Assembly (NCBI GenBank): GCA_013076295.1
Contig: RQOL01000616.1
Span: 5,236,392 to 5,300,391, forward strand
Direction of reading: 5' to 3'
Origin: Sanderia malayensis
Lineage: Eukaryota > Cnidaria > Scyphozoa > Semaeostomeae > Pelagiidae
DNA length: 64,000 bases
Of this stretch, positions 48,101 through 60,327 are shown piece by piece. Position 1 is the stretch's first letter; each line of letters starts with the position of its first letter. A model generated the notes under the pieces. That model saw only the letters and a list, made by a program, of their open reading frames with translations. It did not search any database and was not told the DNA's origin. The translations under genes and the position numbers were made by a program.

Positions 48101-50334
48101 CAGCCATTATAGATACCAATACGTCATATACGCTCCTGCGCAGTAACAATAATTACGTTGCTGCGCATTCTCACCATCTTTCTCTACCGCATAATGTAAC
48201 CCTAGCCCTAAGTCTAACCCTAAGGCCAATGCCCCGGCCATATGGACACCAATACGTCATATGCGCTCCTGCGCAATACGAATAAAAACGCTACTGCGCA
48301 TTCTCACCCACTTTCTCCTCCGCATGATGTAACCCTAGCCCAAAGTATAACCCTAAGGCCAATGCCCCGGCCATATGGACACCAATGCGACATATACGCT
48401 CCTGCGCAGTATCGAAAGCTACGCTACTGCGCATTCTCACCACCTTTCTCCTCCGCATGATGTAACCCTAGCCCTAAGTCTAACCCTAAGGCCAATGCCC
48501 CGGCCATATGGGAACCAATACGTCATATACGCTCCTGCGCAGTAACAATAATTACGTTACTGCGCATTCTCACCACCTTTTTCCTCCGCATAACGTAACT
48601 CTAACCCTAAGGCTAACACTAAGGCCAATGATTCAGCCATATGGACACCAATACGTCATATACGCTCCTGCGCAGCACCAATAAATACGCTCTTGCGCAT
48701 TCTCAACACCTTTCTCCTCCGCCTGATGTAACCCTAGCCCTAAGTCTAACCCTAAGGCCAATGACCCGCCCATATGGACACCAATACGTCATATACGCTC
48801 CTGCGAAGTATCGAAGACTACGCTACTGCGCATTCTCACCCCCTTTCTCCTTCGCATGATGTAACCCTAGCCCTAAGTCTAACCCTAAGGCCAATGCCCC
48901 GGCCATATGGACACCAATACGTCATATGCGCTCCTGCGCAATACCAATGATTACGCTACTACGCCTTCGCACCACCTTTCTCCACCGCATGATGTAACCC
49001 TAGCCTTAACTCTAACCCTAAGGCCAATGCCCCGGCCATATGGACACCAATACGTCATAAGCGCTCCTGCGCAATACCAATAAATACGCTACTGCGCATT
49101 CGCGCCACCTTTGTCCAGCGCATGATGTAACCCTAGCCCTAAGTCTAGCCCTAAGGCCAATGACCAGCCCATATGGACACCAATGCGTCATATAGGCTCC
49201 TGCGCAGTACCAATAATTACGTTACTGCGCATTCTCACCACCTTTCTCCTCCGCCTGACCAAACCCTAAGCCAAAGCCTAACCCTAAGGCCAATGCCCCA
49301 GCCACATGGATACCAATACGTCATATACGCTCCTGCGCAGTAACAATAATTACGTTACTGCGCATTCTCACCACCTTTCTCCTCCGCATAACGTAACCCT
49401 AACCCTAAGGCTAACCCTAAGGCCATTGATTCAGCCATATGGACACCAACACGTCATATACGCTCCTGCACAGCAACAATAAATACGCTCCTGCGCTTTC
49501 TCAACACCTTTCTCCTCCGCCTGATGTAACCCTAGCCCTAAGTCTAGCCCTAAGGCCATTGACCCGCCCATATGGACACCAATACGTCATATAGGCTCCT
49601 GCGCAGTATCAATAAATACGCTACTGCGCATTCTCACCACCTTTCTCTTCCGCCTGATGTAACCCTAGCCCTAAGTCTGACCCTAAGGCCAATGCCCCGG
49701 CCATATGGACACCAATACGTCATATGCGCTCCTGCGCAGTATCGAGAACTGCGCTACTGCGCATTCTCACCACCTTTCTCCTCCGCAGGATGTAACCCTA
49801 GCCCTAAGTATAACCCTAAGACCAATGCCCCGGCCATATGGATACCAATACGTCATATACGCTCCTGCGCAGTATCGAAGACTACGCTACTGCGCATTCT
49901 CACCACCTTTCTCCTCCGCATGATGTAACCCTAGCCCTAAGTCTAACCCTAAGGCCAATGCCCCGGCCATTTGGATAACAATATGTCATATGCGCCCTGC
50001 GCAATAACAATGAATACGCTACTGCGCATTCGCGCCACCTTTCTCCACCACATGATGTTACCCAAGCCCTAAGTCTAACCCTGAGGCCAATGCCCCGGCC
50101 ATATGGACACCAATACCTCATATACGCTCCTGCGCAATACCAATGAATACGCTACTGCGCATTCGCGCCACCTTTCTCCACCACATGATGTTACCCAAGC
50201 CCCAAGTCTAACCCTAAGGCCAATGCCCCGGCCATATGGACACCAATACGCCATATGCGCTCCTGCGCAATACCAATGAATACGCTACTACGCATTCGCA
50301 CCACCTTTCTCCACCGCATGATGTAACCCTGGCC

Positions 50335-51095
50335 CTAACCCTCAATTTTTCATGACAAAAAGTCCAGAACAATGAAGTGTAGGGTTGCCCGTGCGCTTTG
50401 CAGGTTTGGTTGACGGAAATTTCATATGAAATATATACCCACTTGCTTCAGTGTCAATCTATGGGACACCTGTGGCACTGAATATTGAAAACGAACCAAA
50501 TACAGCGGACAAGTTGAAATTATAAATTGATTTTATTTACTTGGAAAAACATGTTTGTGGAGCAATGAAAGTAAACGTGTCGAAATTAAGCAGCAAACTA
50601 ATTGCATAAATTGTTGAATTGTGTACACGGCGAGGAAGACTTCTCAGATTTTCCGACTTGAAGATGAAGAACAAGAACTCGTGAGTTGAAATGGTTGAAG
50701 AAGTAAGGATTTTCGAAACATGCAAGTTCTGCTATCAACAAATAAATTGCTATGTCAACGCAAAATGAAAAGTTTCGCAAAAAAACAAACCCAAACCCTG
50801 GATGAGAGTGTAAGGCAAGCTCTATCAAAAATTGGAGGAATGTTTTGAGCTGCAAAACACCGGCCTATTCGCAGTTCCCTCGAAAAGCCATAACACATTC
50901 ATGGAAAACGCGAAGCAAAACATCTTTCCTGAACCAAAATAATACGTTACTGCTTTGACAAATGTTCTGATAAACAAGTGCTGAGAGCTTTCCAAACAAT
51001 TCCGTCTTTATCCATCATTATTTCAAAAAATTCATACATTTGTCTTCGTTCTGGAGAAATTTATACCTTGAACCTAAGGCCAATGCCCCAGCCAT
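50335..51095. repeat. Satellite spacer, copy 4
   Basis: Near-identical to copies 2 and 3. Distance from copy 3 is about 2,990 bp; the difference between the two intervals (about 530 bp) equals four 133-bp monomers, as expected if only the number of monomers changes. Confidence 0.85.
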
Positions 51096-52290
51096 TATAG
51101 AAACCCATACGTCATATACGCTCCTGCGCAGTAACAATAATTACGTTACTGCGCATTCTCACCACCTTTCTCCTCCGCATAACGTAACTCTAACCCTAAG
51201 GCTAACCCTAAGGCCAATGATTCAGCCATATGGACACCAATACGTCATATACGCTCCTGCGCAGCACCAATAAATACGCTCCTGCGCATTCTCAACACTT
51301 TTCTCCTCCGCCTGATGTAACCCTAGCCCTAAGTCTGACCCTAAGGCCAATGCCCCGGCCATATGGACACCGATACGTCGTATACGCTCCTGCGCAGTAT
51401 CGAAAACTACGCTACTGCGCATTCTCACCACCTTTCTCCTCCGCCTGATGTAACCCTAACCCTAAGGCTAACCCTAAGGCCAATGACCCGCCCATATGGA
51501 CACCAATACGTCATATAGGCTCCTGCGCAGTATTAATAAATACGCTACTGCGCATTCTACCACCTTTCGCCTCCGCCTGATGTAACCCTAGCCCTAAGTA
51601 TAACCCTAAGGCCAATGCCCCGGCCATATGGACACCAATACGTCATATACGCTCTTGCGCAGTATCAAAAACTACGCTACTGCGCATTCTCACCACATTT
51701 CTCTCCGCATGATGTAACCCTAGCCCTAAGTCTAACCTAAGGCCAAGCCCCCCATATGGACACCGATACGACGTTACGCTCCGCCCAGTATCGAAAACTA
51801 CGCTCCTGCGCATTCTCAACACCTTTCTCCTCCGCATGATGTAACCCTAGCCCTAAGTCTAACCCTAAGGCCAATGCCCCGGCCATATGGACACCGATAC
51901 GTCGTATACGCTCCTGCGCAGTATCGAAAACTACGCTACTGCGCATTCTCACCACCTTTCTCCTCCGCCTGATGTAACCCTAACCCTAAGGCTAAACCCT
52001 AAGCCAATGCCCCGCCATATGGACACCAATACGTCGTATACGCTCCTGCGCAGTATCGAAAACTACGCTACTGCGCATTCTCACCACCTTTCTCCTCCGC
52101 CTGATGTAACCCTAGCCCTAAGTCTAACCCTAAGGCCAATGCCCCGGCCATATGGATAACAATACGTCAAATGCGCCCTGCGCAATACCAATGAATACGC
52201 TACTGCGCATTCGCGCCACCTTTCTCCTCCGCATGACGTAATTCTAACCGAGACTCACTCCATTGCGTCCCCATGCCAGGGCGGTTTTGC

Positions 52291-53212
52291 TCGCTGAGTT
52301 GAGGTAAAGTTGGAATTTGAAGATTTATTATAATTTGTTAACTTGCTCTTTGTTTCTTTTTATTTGCTTGTCACCTTATTTTAATTCGAAAGTACCCTAG
52401 TTTTAAAAGTTACAAAAATTGTGAAACTAATCTAATTCGATTTATAACTTTTCATTCTTCAAATGACAATGAATCTGGGATTTAATCTGTGAATATGAAA
52501 ATGAAAATATCTAATTTTTTTGTTCATAAAACAGCCCCAAAATGAATTGCTCGGCTCCTGAAAGGCCTAGACAAGACATGTCTATCAAAAACCGCTGGTG
52601 ATTTGTAAAATCCTGAAAGATCTGAATTGGATACTAAAAATGAAGCTTACCTGTTTCTCTATTTCCAAATGAAAATCCTTCGACATGACATGCAACTATG
52701 TAAATCTTTTTCAAATAAAATGGCAACTTGTTCAAATGCGGCAACAAAGCAAAACATTGCATTTTCGAGTCCTTCCCTGGATTTTCCTAGCTTTAACTTT
52801 GAAGCACTACATCAGAGCTAGGCTCTAATATTTTTGCCAATGTTTTGAATTGTAAGTTCATAGGTCCCTTGTGTTTCACGAGTTGCGAGCCAGGCACTGG
52901 GACGGGACGCAGTCTTGGACTTACAACACCCACCCTACCCTTGGCAGAATTCAGGGTTGGGAAAGGATACTGGTGGCGAAAGCGACCTGAACTTCTGAGA
53001 ATTGAATGAAATAACAACATTTTAGAAACGATTAGTTGTCAGCCGGTGCAGTGGAGGAGGAGCGCATATGATGTGAAACTGTACTGAATGGTTGAGGCAT
53101 CTAACCTGAATATGCTACTGCGCTTGAAGACCCACCTTCAGTCATATCAAGCCCTGACCCTGACCTGTTAAGCATAACGGTCCTTTGCAGTATGAATAGC
53201 TACCCCACTGCT
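52291..53212. other. Intergenic region, nothing recognised
   Basis: About 0.9 kb of AT-rich sequence right of the satellite. A 64-residue frame at 52627-52821 has no recognisable feature. Confidence 0.45.
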
Positions 53213-53631
53213 TACCGTAAATCCTCGAATAAGCCCCTGGGGGCTTATTTGCAAAAATGAATTTTTGGGTGGGGGCTTATTCGAGGGGATGGCTTATTCG
53301 AGGGGGGGGGGGACTTAATTCAAAGTTTTGGTTTTTCCTCCAAGGTTTACAGAAAAAAGACGACATAGTTTTCTCAATCAGCTAAACTTTTTTCACAAAG
53401 TGCTGTGTGAAGATCTAACAATAATTTGTTTATCATCACGAAAATCGCGTTTCTTTTTGCCTTTTTTTCCCGAGTCAAAGGAAGTGATACTGTATAGCTA
53501 TTGTTCTGTGGGGGCTTTCTCGAAATAAGATATTATTCTGCACTTATGCTTCCCTCGAATAAGACCCCATGGGGGCTTATTCGAGGGGGGCGCTTATTCG
53601 AACGTGGGGGCTTATTCGAGGATTTACGGTA
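53213..53631. mobile_element. Inverted-repeat element, family A, long copy
   Basis: Starts TACCGTAAATCCTCGAATAAG and ends with the exact complement CTTATTCGAGGATTTACGGTA; total 419 bp. Subterminal GGGGGCTTATTCGAG repeats occur several times at both ends. The inner 200 bp (53330-53550) is not shared with the 275-bp copies. A 66-residue frame in it lacks transposase motifs. It lies about 550 bp upstream of PDS5. Confidence 0.8.
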
Positions 53632-54176
53632 TGCTCACCACTAATCGCTTCTCAATTTTCGTTACTCGTACTTCGTTATTTTATGCACAACATCTCGTTA
53701 AGGTTCTTTTGGCCACTGGTATCTTTTGCCAACCGATAATAAGTAGCTTCTTCTAGAAGCGCGTGCGCACTGTTCTTCCCTTTCCCGCCATCTTCCCAAT
53801 TCCGTTCCATTCCATCCTCATTTCTTCTCTCCCATCCCTTGCCCAACAAAATTTTGTTTGTTGTAAAGTGGAACTGATTTTGTAACATGAAATTACAGTG
53901 AATTTAACTTAATAAGTAGGGAAGTCGTTATCTTTGGTGACTTTCAACAAACCATTTTTAAACCTTTTACCAAATACTTGATGGTACGTTCTATTGTGTT
54001 GTGTCTAATATTCCACCAGATCGTGTGTTGTGTTGTGCTAAGGGCCTTAGGCCGAATGTGTGTTTTGCTTAGTGGGAACGCTCGTACCACAGTTTCTGCC
54101 ACAGATCAACACAATTTGATATATTGAGAATATAAACTAATCTAATTCAATTCCAAAAGGTTCTTCTACGATTAAA
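53632..54176 (+). promoter_or_regulatory. 5' flank of PDS5
   Basis: About 545 bp between the family A element and the PDS5 start, expected to hold the promoter and 5' UTR. A C/T-rich stretch lies at 53770-53845. No specific motif recognised. Confidence 0.35.
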
Positions 54177-57100
54177 ATGTCAGATAGCAAACGAAAGAGA
54201 CATAATAAAGCTAGAGAATTAGCTGGGAATTTGTCCAAAGATGAATTGTTGCGGAGGTTGAAGGTAAACGTAAATATATAACAACAGACATTTAGTCATA
54301 ATGTTTAATGTGTTTTAAAACGACCAAAAACCATTCAATATCTTTATTTCTAAACTGCTTATTGCTCTGCGTGTCTTTTATATTTTAATCTTATTTATTT
54401 TAGTCCATATTAACCATAATAAATGAATGATAAATAGTTGCAGGCAAAGACACAGAAAGATATATTATCATACATGTGTGTGTGTATATTATAATCATGT
54501 TCAACTGCTTGTTTGAATTTTCAGACACTCTGCGAAGAACTTGCCAATGTTGATCAGGATGAGAATACTGTTAATTATGACGATGTAGCTTCAAGACTTG
54601 CGTCAGATTTTCTACTGAAACACAAAGACAAGGATGTGAAAGCATGCGTTGCTTGCTGCTATGCTGATATTCTCAGAATATATGCACCAGAGCCGCCATA
54701 TAATCCAGATCAGCTGAAGGTTAGATTAGTTCCAGATTAGCACAAATTCTTTCCATACTAGGAAGGCTGGCACGCTTCCCGCACCACCTCCCTATAGTTG
54801 ACCTTTGATGGAGAGGAACAGCAATCTTAAACAACAGTGGGGTTGGATTTTCATTGTTATTGCCTCCGATCTGAGATGAACAGCGATCGTAAACAAAAGT
54901 GGGATTGGTTTTCCATTTTTATTGCCTCCAATCTGAGAGGAACAGTGATCTTCAACAAAAGTGGGGTCCAATCATGAATTAAATTTTTTTATTATTGACA
55001 TTGAAATAAATATATGCAAAATTAATGAGAATATCAGCTGCTGTTGATCAAATTTCAAGCATTCGTAGAGCAAGTTATTATAAAAAGACACAAAAATAGT
55101 TGATACATCAAACAGTTGTAAGCCAACAATAGTCAAAGTATTTATGTCCAAGTGTACAAATATCTTGCAAAAATCTTAAGTGGATGTATCAGGATTCAGT
55201 ATAAAATGATATAATACATTTTGGCAAGCTCTTTTTTCATCCGTTAGTCTATTTAATATTGTTTTTCTTTGTGGCAGTCCATTTTCAATCTTATGGTGGC
55301 TCAGCTGAAAAACTTAGAGGATCCAGAGGGTAGCCTCTTCAAGCGGGCATACTATCTCCTTGAAGTAAGTTGAAATACAAAATTGTCATCAACATTGTTG
55401 TGTTTACACAAACTAATTGTAGACTCAAGCATCAGCTCTCGGACACGTGGTGATCTTGATGATTTTTATATGCTTTTTAAACTTTTAGAGTCTTGGCATG
55501 GTGAAGTCATTCAACATTTGTTGCGAGATAGATGCTCAAGAAATTATTGTGAAACTTTTTAAAACTTTCTTCAATCTCATAAAGTAAGCCTGCACACTCA
55601 GTTGTGTTTCATGTCATTTAAGTAACCAGTGATTGGAGGAACTGTAACTGAAAGGGTGACTTGTGCTTGAAAAAGGACTTGCAAATACACGATAGCCTTT
55701 TCTTGCTGTCCACAGTTGTCTAGATTGCTTGGTAAATTAGTAACTTGTTTTTTAACTTGTTCTTCTTTTCCCATCAACAGCGAGAAGCATAATATCAAAG
55801 TGAAGACAATTATTCTGGATGTACTTGCTTCTATTATCCAAGATACGGATTCTCTATCTCTTGAAGTGCTTGATGAATTGCTTATCAACATTATTGAGCC
55901 TCGACAGGTAGGTGTTTTTTACAGTTCATTTTATTAGATCTTCTTCTCCTTCATTCCTTTTTCATTCAAGGCTTTATTCTTTGTATGAGAGAGCCTGCTA
56001 ATATTTATATTAGTTCCTCTTTCTATTTTAGAGCTCAAAGCCATCAGCATATCAGTTAGCTTCAAGCTTGATAGACAGATGTAGCACAACATTGGAGCCT
56101 TATTTGCAAGTTGTAAGTAAATTCAATTGCACCAGCTGCATTTTTTTCTTCAAGCTGATCTTCAAGTGCAGTTTGCACTGCATCAAGTCATGATCAGAAC
56201 AGTGTACATCAGTTACTCTGCTCTGCTAATGTCAACTTTAATAATATCTCACTGTGTTTATTACTCTAAAGGCTCTGTGGTAGTCCCCGCTCTGGAGACC
56301 TGCAAATTAAATAAGCCTCCTTAATGGAGCTCATATTGTATGCCATTGTTGTATCTATGTAATCCTTGTCTGTCCACGAAGTTAAGGTCAGCATTAATTC
56401 TTATTTGCATCATTACTTGTTTTATTCGGCAAATTTTGCTGCAAATTGTGATTATTTTTCAGTTTTTCAATGACAATTTAGTCCTCAACAAAGAGACGGG
56501 CAGTGTATTGGAAAACCACGTATATGACTTGATCCTCCAGTTGAACAAAATCAACAAAACCATTCTGTTATCCGTATTGCCACAACTGGAGTTCAAGCTG
56601 AAGGTGATGAATCATTTCTCTTGCGTTATCAATTGATTCGTAAACGTTTTTTGTATCGTGAGTAATGCGGAGGCTACTTCCATTGTAGAGTGTGGAGGAG
56701 TCAGAGAGACTTGATGCGGTTAGAGTCTTGAGTATAATGTTCTCGGAAGAAGATTCAGATTTGGCGATTTTGAACAAAACACTCTGGAACAATTTCTTAG
56801 GCAGGTGAGAATGAGATGAATCTTTTATGGAATACACTATAGTCAATAGAAGAAACCCTGGTCTATTGTTTTAGTCTTTTGTTTCTTTTTGTCACTCGCA
56901 AACGACACTACTTAATACAATACTTTTTGTTTCGTTTCGTTTCTGATTGTGACCTTCATACAATACAATGATGGAGACCATTGATAATGTCTATGCTAAA
57001 CTTAAACTGTGTTTATGTCATTTTGCTGTAAAACGGATCTTTCCTTTACAGATTCGTAGACGTGAGCGTGGATGTTAGAACTGAATGCGTTCTACTGGCG

Positions 57101-60100
57101 AAAGACTTTTTGATTTCGAAACCAGACCTTATCGATGATATAACAGGCAGGCAAACATATGAAATCTCTATTTATCGATAGTTCAAATAGTTCTTTAAAC
57201 GAATTACTTTTTGTATGGCTTTTTACTTTCTTTTATTACCCTGGCTATTTATCGCGTTTATGTTGTTGTTGTTGCAATTTTCCTTCTCTTGAGATAACTG
57301 TGGATATGTTTGCTCTGCGCCCCGCATCATTTCAATTTCATCTGTCCGTCCTCAGATTGCGTCAAACAAAGATGCCATGATATTGAAGAGAAAGTCAGAC
57401 TGCAAGCTGTTGTGTCAGTGTGCGAAGCGGCGGCAGAAAAGATGGAGAACATCCCTCAAGTGGTAGGAGACAATGAAATTAGTTTATTTACATCAATCCT
57501 TGAGACTTTCGTAGCTATGATGTCAACCTTACTGACGTATAGAATAATAGTTATATACACGTTTTTTTTGCAGCTTCTGGATGCTGTGAAGGAGCGAATG
57601 CGAGATAAAAAGGTAGGAGCAAGCATTCTTGAACTGCTCAAATTGTTACTGAACTAGATCTTTTTTGTTGGCAATTCTAGGCTGTTGCTACCAGAACGCT
57701 TATTTTCATTTGCTTGTCATTCTTATTTCAGTGGCCAGTACGAAAAGCTGCACTCACCTGCATAGCCAAACTGTACAAAGCAATAAAGATGGGGTAATTA
57801 TCATATTAATCAACGTTATAACATACAGCATGCAGATACATAGTCAATGACTGTTATCAATGACTGTTGTCAATAGTCAATGACCGTTATTTATCTGCGC
57901 CAGATAGATAACGAAACTCAACAGCTTTGGTTTTTACAGCCGGGATGATCTTGTATATCTGCGTTCGTGGATCTAAATTTGTTTCTTTTGTCTGTTTTAG
58001 CCAGAATATTGATGCTTCTTCTGTCGAGAAAATCAGCTGGGTTCCCGATAACGTCTTACAGATATATTATCAAAATTTCATCGAAGACAAGTGGGTTCTT
58101 AAACTTGTATCGAGTTATGCTAGCAGTTAGATTATAGCCCTTTTTCAATTCTTTTTCCAGTCAAGCCTGTGTTGATTAATTTACCTAGTTCATTTTGTAG
58201 TAGTCGTTTTTTGGTATAATTGTATCTTATTAATAACTAGTAGCTGTTACATACATAGTACTTAATAATAGCATTGTGTTCTGGTAGGCTTTGTGTGGAG
58301 AGAATTGTGCATGGCTGCTTGGTGCCTGTCACTCTTGAACCTGAGGAGAAAATGAAAGTTCTGTATAAACTGTATGCATCTTTGAACAACCCAGCGTTGA
58401 AAGCTTTTGACATTCTGCTAAGGAATCGATCTATGATTAACAACGAGCTGAAACAACTCTTGGATGTATACAGCAATGAATGTGGCGACAAGGAGAAACT
58501 GTTGTTTCATCAGATATTGAAGCTGGCTAAAAATCTACCAGAGCACATCAAAGCTCAAGATAATCTAAAGAAGTTCACGGCAATGCTTGGCGATGCTAAA
58601 CTATTCGACCTGCTTGAGACGTCAACTAATATCAACAGTGGTTGTGATGCAATCAGAAAAGCAGTGGTATGTTTTTTTCTGTATCAATAGCACTAATGTA
58701 TACAGTAGTGTCTGTGAGTTTTGCGAATGGTGTAATATGGTTTTTATGCTACACAGGCTGAGATTGTCAAGATGAACTTGAAGAATCTGGTTTTCTTTCT
58801 GTATCAATGGCACCAGTGTATATAGTAGTTTTGTGTCTGTGAATTTTGAGAATAATGTAATGTGGTTTTTATGCTACACAGGCTGAGATTGTCAAGATGA
58901 ACTTGAAGAATCCGGTCATAGTCACTGTTAAAGCCATGCTGGATAGAACTTGTCACATGTTGGTCGATTCGCAGAGTCTGCTTATTCTACTGAAACACGT
59001 CAAGAAATCGATAGACGGAATGGATGACGATGATGATGATTATGATGAAGATCAATCTGAAGATGAAGTGCAACTGAGTCAAAAAGCAAAACGAGGACTT
59101 CTTCTGCTGAAGGTTACTTTAAAACCAGATCCGATAGTTCTATTTGAATCTTTATACTCCTGTGTGCTTGTAATGTCGGTTTAACGATGTCTCCTTTTTA
59201 CATTTCAGTGCCTTGCTACTGTGCTGCCCGAGATTTTCAAAACTAAAGAATGCTATGAACAATTGCTGCAGCTTATCAAACACCAAGATGACTTCGTAGG
59301 TATGTGCAACAGCAGTTGCAAAGAATACCTGTGTACAGTAAGAAACCGCATGTAAGATGTATATAAGAACCAATTGACAAAGAACATTCAGGCTGAAACA
59401 ATGGCCTTATAAAACAATATACAAAGCAATAGTCTATTGTTCACGAACAATGAGTTGGATGCCAAGTTTACATGCGGATGTCCACTATATTTCAATCAGG
59501 CAGCAAATTCACACAGATAATTCTGTTTTAATTCTGTTTTGTTTTCGAATGGTCTTTTTACCTTGACTTAACTGTCTTGAACTCTTTTAGTGTTTTAGTT
59601 TATGACACGACAACTTTGAGAAAATGCTAGCAAGTTCTTTTTTGAATATATTGATGTTTGTATTTACGAGATATTCTTTTGTTTCTAGTTGAAACATCGC
59701 TGAGAATATTGTGCCATGTTGGTGACGAACTTGAGATATTCGACAGAAGTCTTTGCTCGTGAGTGGATGAGCTCATTTAGTTCAATATTCACATGCGCAC
59801 ATAAACCGTGCCGTAAGTCCTCGAATTGCCCCCCCCCTGGAATAAGCCCCCACCTTAGGACTGCAAATTTTTAATAAGCCCTCTCGAATAAGCCCCCTTC
59901 CAAAAATGTCAAAATAATTAAGCCCCCAGAGGGCTAATTCGAGGATTTACGGTAATTGTAATGGATTTAAATGCAACTTTATTCTTGGCTATATATACCA
60001 TACCAAGTGCTTCTGTTTCACTTGAACAAAACCTGGTTTGTTTTGCTTGTCAGATGCTTTCAGCCTGTTCTCAGTCAAATCGCCACGCGTGGGACAAGAA

Positions 60101-60282
60101 AGCAAGGACAATTTGCCATTCGTTGCCTTTTCAAAATTCTCAAAGACAGTTCAGTGGTTATGGATCGTCTTTTGAATGTAAGTCAAAGATTATGTTGAGC
60201 GACCCTGCCACACCCTATCTATCTCTCTATCTATCTATATATTTATCTATCTATCTATCTACCTATCTATCTACCTATCTAC

Positions 60283-60327
<45 letters not shown>

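Larger units (their letters stand above)
43380..52290. repeat. Composite satellite: 133-bp monomers with interspersed 760-bp spacers
   Basis: The monomer is 133 bp (for example 46435-46567) and is repeated about 43 times in blocks at roughly 44270-44884, 45640-47344, 48101-50334 and 51096-52250. Similarity is high between monomers, lower at the ends. Each monomer carries GGCCATATGGACACCAAT, the inverted repeat TGCGCAGTA/TACTGCGCA, TTTCTCCTCCGCATGATGTA and a run of CCCTAA/CCCTAG hexamers. Because 133 is not a multiple of three, staggered 72-residue frames recur every 266 bp; these are not genes. Degenerate monomer pieces with TTGCGTCCC lie at both outer edges (about 43436 and 52250), which suggests the outer boundaries of the unit. 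Blocks of monomers between unique-like spacers recall satellite-bearing Helitron/Helentron-type elements, but no Rep/helicase or ends were seen. Confidence 0.9.

Noticed and set aside
45153..50855. Conserved 85-residue minus-strand frame in the three spacers
   Set aside because: The spacers are near-identical DNA copies, so conservation of the frame follows from recent duplication. The product is hydrophobic low-complexity with no domain, and the left diverged copy does not keep it intact.
44393..52159. Many 72- to 118-residue plus-strand open frames beginning MDTNTSYTLLRS
   Set aside because: They are readings of the 133-bp satellite. They recur every 266 bp because 133 is not divisible by three, and they end at monomer-determined stops. 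No gene is implied.
44270..52250. CRISPR array
   Set aside because: Repeats are 133 bp, contiguous and in an animal genome; there are no unique spacers of CRISPR size and no cas genes.
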